This document shows, piece by piece, positions 59,714-64,000 of a stretch of DNA of 64,000 nucleotides. Location of the stretch: NCBI GenBank assembly GCA_002897115.2, contig BCIH01000001.1, forward strand, positions 2,183,057 through 2,247,056, in the 5' to 3' direction. This DNA is from Prototheca cutis. Taxonomy: Eukaryota > Chlorophyta > Trebouxiophyceae > Chlorellales > Chlorellaceae. A program made the translations under genes and the position numbers. The notes under the pieces are model-generated. The model had not been told where the DNA came from and made no database searches. It saw only the letters and a list, made by a program, of their open reading frames with translations. Position 1 is the stretch's first letter; each line of letters opens with the position of its first letter.

Positions 59714-60355
59714 GGCAACCCCGGACTGCTCTCCGATTTGACTGGTTGGTAGCGGCAGACCCCTTTGACAGAGGCCCCAATCAATCAAAAAGAAAACAAG
59801 AACAAACACAAACCCCCGTGGCGAGCAGGGTGCCACTTGCTCTCCCATATTAACTGTCCTGCGTTACAGCGGGGCGGGAGAAGTTCCAACAGACACAGGG
59901 CCGGCGGCCGCAAAGGCCCTTCTCCCCCTGCTTTTGCTATGGGCAATCGCGGCCTGGGCGCCCCGGATCATCCGCCAGCGATGTGCCTTCCGGAGCAGCC
60001 CAAGACTGCCACGTATGCGCTCCCTCCTATTGCTTTGCGCCGCTCCTGAACGAATTTGAAGAATACTGACATGCAAGGCTCGTTCTGTATCCGTTGCCAG
60101 CTCCCCCCGTCTGTGCAAGTAGGGTGGGTGTGAATGCCCAGTCCAGCAAGCATTTGTCGGGAAAGGGGAAGAGGACAGAGTCTGTCGGGTGCTGTCCTGG
60201 TCAGCAAGCAAGCGTGCTGTCTTGGTCGTTCGAGGTCGGGGAAGGAGGGTTCTGGGTCAGGCCAAATGCCTCCAATTATGTCACTAGCTTCAGTCAGAAA
60301 AGAGGGCATGGGGTCTGGGAATCAAGCCGCCCGCCCGCCGCAGTCCTGAACGCCA
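59714..60355. other. Convergent intergenic region
   Basis: About 640 nt between the 3' ends of GDT1 (plus) and the seven-helix protein gene (minus). No exon that I can support. Confidence 0.5.
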
Positions 60356-60956
60356 TCAGCGGCCCTGCTTGCCGGACCGAGGCGGCTCCAGCGCAAAGCT
60401 CGCGGAGCTGTGACCTCTGTACAGAGATGACGGCGCCGATGGCACTGGCGGAATGTACGAGTGCGTGGTGACAGAAGAAGCGGACCTCGGGCCAAACGGC
60501 GAGGCCAGTGCCGCTGCCGATGGCTCGTCGTCCGAGCGGCGACTGTATGCCCGGATCAGTGCCCCCGACGGTGTGGAGCCCGTGCTGCCGCTGCCGGACG
60601 TCACCGCATTCCAGAATGCCACGCGCTGTGTTGGTACGTGAGGTGTGCGTTTGTTTTGGAGCTGGCGGGAAGGTGGTGGGAAGCTGGTTGTGTGCCGACC
60701 ACACAGCAAGCCACCCAAACCGCCAAGTCACCCACTCGACTGACCTTGACGAGGGCTTGGGCGCTGCCAACGGGCCGAAGGACGAGCAGCCACTCCAGGA
60801 GGACCAGCTGCAGCACGAGGCTGCCAAACGCAATCAACCAGCAAATCTGGTTGGGCCAGCCAAAGGGTGAAAAGGGCAAGCTCGCCCCCGTCGCACTGCA
60901 CTCTGACATTATTTTTTATTTATTTCATTTAATTTTTTTTATTTTTTTTTTTTGGG

Positions 60957-61019
<63 letters not shown>

Positions 61020-62397
61020 TGGGTGAAGTCGGACTGGTGCACGATGGACCTGGAACATCAAGCGACCATCACAGTCCCAGCGGATGCCTAGACAGATATC
61101 TGCAGTCGGAAAGTCCCTGAAACGAAAAAACCCAATGTTAAAACACACATACCGACAACCACCAGGATGACCAATATCAGTTGGAAAGCGCGAACACGGC
61201 GGCGTTGCTCGGGCTCGTCGCGCAGACCCGACGCGGCGGCGCCGGCCGCGCGCCAGGCGACAATCAGGAAGATCCCCCTCCAGACGACCAGCGCAATCAC
61301 CGCGGCGGCGGGGAACACGCAGAGCGTACACCCGCGGTCCCCCGAACACTGCTTCTTCGAGCCGTACCAAAACAGCGCAAAGAACCATCCCAGGACGCTG
61401 CGGGGCTCCGACTCGAGCGATCCACCATTGGGTGCGTCCAGTGCCAGCCCTATCCAGGCAATCACCGCCTGTGCCGCGGCCACCGGCAGCACCCAGAGCA
61501 GTGCTGAGCCGTGCAGTGCCAGCGATGACCGAAAACCCCTGATTTGATTGCATCGCGTTTGGGCGGTGGAGCACAGTCGGGGCCAGAGGACCGCGGTTGG
61601 ACATCTCCTCGTCAGAAATCACCCCCTCTCCATGCACACACACACATACTCAACAACACACGCACCCTGTGCGCAGGTGCTCCAGAGGTGCAGTGACGGC
61701 TGTAAAGGCAAACAACGCTGCGAGAGCGGCCAGGGGCTCGAGCACTCCCATGGATATCGTGACGTACAGCCGGCACGTCCCTCCCGCGCCGGTCCAGTCC
61801 GTCACGTCATCCTCAAACACCACCGAACCATAGCCAAACACCGTGGGCAGTCGCAGAGTCTGGCTGGCCTGCAGGGTGTGTGTGGGGGGGAGGAGGGGAA
61901 TGGTCATGCCCACCGGCACCCACAAGACGGGGAATAGGAAGTGGTCGCGTCAGGAACCAGACACAACTTTGCGACTTTGATCAAAAACATTCCACAGAAC
62001 ATAGCAGAATTCACAACAACCTCATGCCACATTGTCCCGAACATGATCGCACCATGAGGAGGATAAAGGGGACTTGAAGCAGGAGCAGAGCCCAGCGGAA
62101 CGGCCTGGTCGCGAGGGTTGGGCAGGCGGCCGTGGTTGCCCGGCGCCATGGTATGAGGACCAGGATGGAGCACAGGCAGAGGAGAATTGTCGCTCCTGCG
62201 ATGGGATAAGGGGAAGCACGTCCCGGTGGCCGCCTTGACCTCGACCAGCAATACCACGTGGGCCCTCCACCGGGGGGACCCCACCCGACCCTCAGCGCAC
62301 TGCACCAAAACACTCGTGTCCAGCAATCAAGTCACGTACCTATGACAGCGAGCACTGCATAGTCCGCGGGGCGGACCGAGTTGACGCTGAAGGACAT
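60356..62397 (-). CDS. Unrecognised seven-helix membrane protein
   Basis: Six-exon model on the minus strand: 62340-62397, 62053-62195, 61666-61868, 61153-61538, 60745-60902 and 60356-60625. All phases agree, giving 405 residues starting MSFSVNSVRPADYAVLAVIG. Hydrophobic helices are visible at the exon 1/2 junction (AVIGATILLCLCSILVLIPW), in exon 2 (WALLLLQVPFILLM), in exon 3 (MGVLEPLAALAALFAFTAV), at the start of exon 4 (LLWVLPVAAAQAVIAWIGLA), in mid exon 4 (VFPAAAVIALVVWRGIFLIV), at the end of exon 4 (FQLILVILVVV) and in exon 5 (CWLIAFGSLVLQLVLLEWLL). A Ser-rich, probably cytosolic tail of about 90 residues follows. Two cysteine-containing loops (GAGGTCRLY; KKQCSGDRGCTLC) could be disulfide-linked outside. 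The topology resembles receptors, but I see no motif of a known receptor family. Intron 4 contains a 58-nt G run; the exon 5 start is the least sure junction. Confidence 0.65.
60961..61018. repeat. 58-nt poly(G) tract in an intron
   Basis: An unbroken run of 58 G on the plus strand, preceded by GGGGGAG and by a T-rich stretch. On the transcribed sense of the seven-helix gene it is a C-run in intron 4. Such a run can form G-quadruplexes on one strand and is hard to sequence, so the true length is uncertain. Confidence 0.95.
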
Positions 62398-63590
62398 TCG
62401 GGTGTGCCACCGTGGTTAACCGCCCATCGAGGTCCTGGCCGGATCCGCCAGGCCGGCCAATGCCTTGACGGATTCCTATCGAGTCCCTGAGCTTACAAAT
62501 CAGACAATGTCATCGGCATTCCTTGATGTCACCTTGTCCTCTGTTGTGAGGATGGGTTGTTTGGGCGTGTGCCGCCTTTGCCGGCCAAGCCCTCCGCCCG
62601 TCAGGTGCTGGACAGTTTGAAATGCAATGCGTGCCATTCACGACGAAAACATTCGGCGGTCGCGCCATTTCCTCTCTGAAACGGAGAGCGTTGGAGCTGG
62701 AACTGATGCGTTCAAGCTCTCCACCTCGGATGCATCTGCATGGAAAATACATCATTACGATGCACATGTTGATAATCTGGCGTCTCCGCGACGCTGCTGC
62801 CCACGGTGCTTCGTAATGCACGGACCATTGAAGCTGGTTGTCAAGGCAGGATGTACCATGCAGGGCCTCACTTGGGCCCAGAGCAGCTGCAGCGAGCAAA
62901 GGCGGTCCATGGCAATGCATGTATTAACACTCATGGAACATGGGCGCTGTTATGACCTGCATTGCTGTCCGTAGAGGCGGACCTCTGGTTGCTCGTACCC
63001 GGCGGCGAACCGGCCGTTCGGGCGACAAGGTGTGGCGGGTTGGCACGCCATTACCGCAGCACGCCGTCTAGAGCTTTTGCATACAACCTTACAGCGCAAA
63101 GAGTCCCCAAAGTCACATCTATACCAAAGATGATGGGCCGTGGCGAGTGCGCCTGGATCGCACATCTACTTGCCGCAGCCAGGCGAACCGGCCATGGGAC
63201 GGCTGCCGAAACCCTGCATCGTCCAGGTCAACGCTTCCCAGATGCACACTGGCACAATGCCGTATACATCATTGTTAGAAGGCGAGCAGGTGACCATTTA
63301 TTGCAGGCGGACGGGGGAACAAGCTCCCTGGTATCCTGGGCCCACCCCTAGGGTTACGTCAAATAGTGGGCACATCATTACCACACCATCGGCGCAGACC
63401 TTGCTCATCGGCATGTACACCCCCCTAAAACATCCCGGCTGACTAAAGGCTGAAGAGACGCCAACCTCCATCGTCTTTTGCGATGACCATCATTTAAGGA
63501 AAAAAGGTCCAGGAACGGGACTGTGGCTTCATCCCCAGCTCCGACACGGAACCGTGCCTGCAAGCGGCATCCCATCTTTTATCTTCCGTC
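62398..63590. other. Divergent intergenic region, about 1.2 kb, no gene seen
   Basis: Between the seven-helix gene (minus) and the gene starting at 63591 (plus). Stops are frequent in all frames and I see no exon, RNA gene or repeat that I can support. Confidence 0.45.
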
Positions 63591-64000
63591 ATGGCCACCA
63601 CGCCCGCTGGGGACGTGGAGGACGGGCACTCCACGGCAGGGCCAGCGCCGAATGGCACGACGATTTCCGAGGTCCCGTCCGTCAACAAACTGAGCGATGG
63701 GAAGAGCGATCGGGAGCTGGAGCGGATGCGGGGCTTCCCCGTGGTGATCCAGGTATTTGCCGGCACCCGCGCATGCGCACCGCTTTTCGAGGGGGAGCCT
63801 TTTTTGCGGAGGGGCTGCAGGACCCCTGCGGCATGCCGTCTCCACATCTTGTTTGGCCACTGCACTGCTAGCACAGTGGCAACTGCCTTGACAATTGTGT
63901 ATTTATACACTGCCATTGTCCACACTCTCTGATGTGCACAGAACGTGAGCTGCTCGGTGCGCAACACCCACAACAAACGTGAGACGATCGTGATTCTGGA
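63591..64000 (+). CDS. 5' part of a possible ABC transporter (cut by the window end)
   Basis: Exon 1 is 63591-63752 (54 codons, phase 0), starting MATTPAGDVEDGHSTAGPAP. A second exon begins at 63942 after a CAG acceptor and runs past the window end. The joined sequence reads ERMRGFPVVIQ then NVSCSVRNTHNKRETIVIL. This is like the start of a nucleotide-binding domain of the ABCG/PDR kind, where a strand pair V-x-V-x-N/D is followed by T-I-L and then the Walker A region. Walker A itself would lie outside the window, so the family is only a guess. The gene model (start and first intron) is better supported than the name. Confidence 0.45.

Overview
The window is a piece of nuclear genome from a GC-rich green alga. 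The inference rests on plant-type families (TIP1-like ankyrin palmitoyltransferase, AIP2-like RING ligase, DUF599 protein, MET1-type DNA methyltransferase with two replication-foci domains, F-box/JmjC protein) mixed with general eukaryotic genes, on many short GT-AG introns (roughly 80-450 bp) and on dense gene packing. A trebouxiophyte (Chlorella/Auxenochlorella-like) is my best guess, but the sequence does not prove it. There are no operons in the bacterial sense, no CRISPR and no rRNA. The window holds 26 gene models. Nearly all are multi-exon models that I assembled by hand from splice sites with matching reading phase.

Layout. 0.8-1.2 kb: roadblock dynein light chain (-). 2.4-5.0 kb: ankyrin-DHHC palmitoyltransferase with a degenerate zinc finger (+). 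5.4-6.8 kb: SNRNP27 and COA6 (both -), only 10 nt apart. 7.3-11.2 kb: cytosolic isoleucyl-tRNA synthetase (+). 12.1-13.5 kb: an orphan CaaX-box protein and kish/TMEM167 (both -). 14.3-20.2 kb: MET1/DNMT1 (+). 21.3-22.9 kb: an unrecognised gene (+). 23.2-25.7 kb: F-box/JmjC oxygenase (-). 26.4-26.7 kb: ATX1 copper chaperone (+). 27.1-28.2 kb: DUF599 membrane protein (+). 28.6-30.8 kb: organellar TPR protein (-). 31.6-33.3 kb: an intact gag/retropepsin-like gene without reverse transcriptase (+). 33.9-35.7 kb: membrane-anchored cysteine synthase (+). 36.1-37.2 kb: glyoxylate/hydroxypyruvate reductase (-). 38.2-39.6 kb: RING-H2 ligase (-). 40.7-44.4 kb: exocyst SEC15 (+). 44.5-47.3 kb: RIO1 kinase, with one exon apparently lost in an assembly gap (-). 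47.7-50.4 kb: translation release factor eRF1 (+). 50.9-53.8 kb: methylcrotonoyl-CoA carboxylase beta (-). 54.9-57.8 kb: nicotinate phosphoribosyltransferase (-). 58.1-59.7 kb: GDT1/UPF0016 transporter (+). 60.4-62.4 kb: an orphan seven-helix membrane protein (-). 63.6 kb to the end: 5' part of a possible ABC transporter (+).

Most genes are unrelated housekeeping functions (translation, RNA processing, secretion, mitochondrial metabolism, DNA methylation, NAD salvage) and the neighbours do not form a pathway. The items most worth following are the gag-derived gene whose protease active site is replaced (31.6-33.3 kb), the palmitoyltransferase that keeps its catalytic Cys but lacks two zinc ligands, the possible COA6-SNRNP27 dicistron, the orphan seven-helix protein and the CaaX protein. 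Assembly quality is imperfect: single N bases occur near homopolymers, and a 100-N gap sits inside a long GT microsatellite at 46.1 kb.
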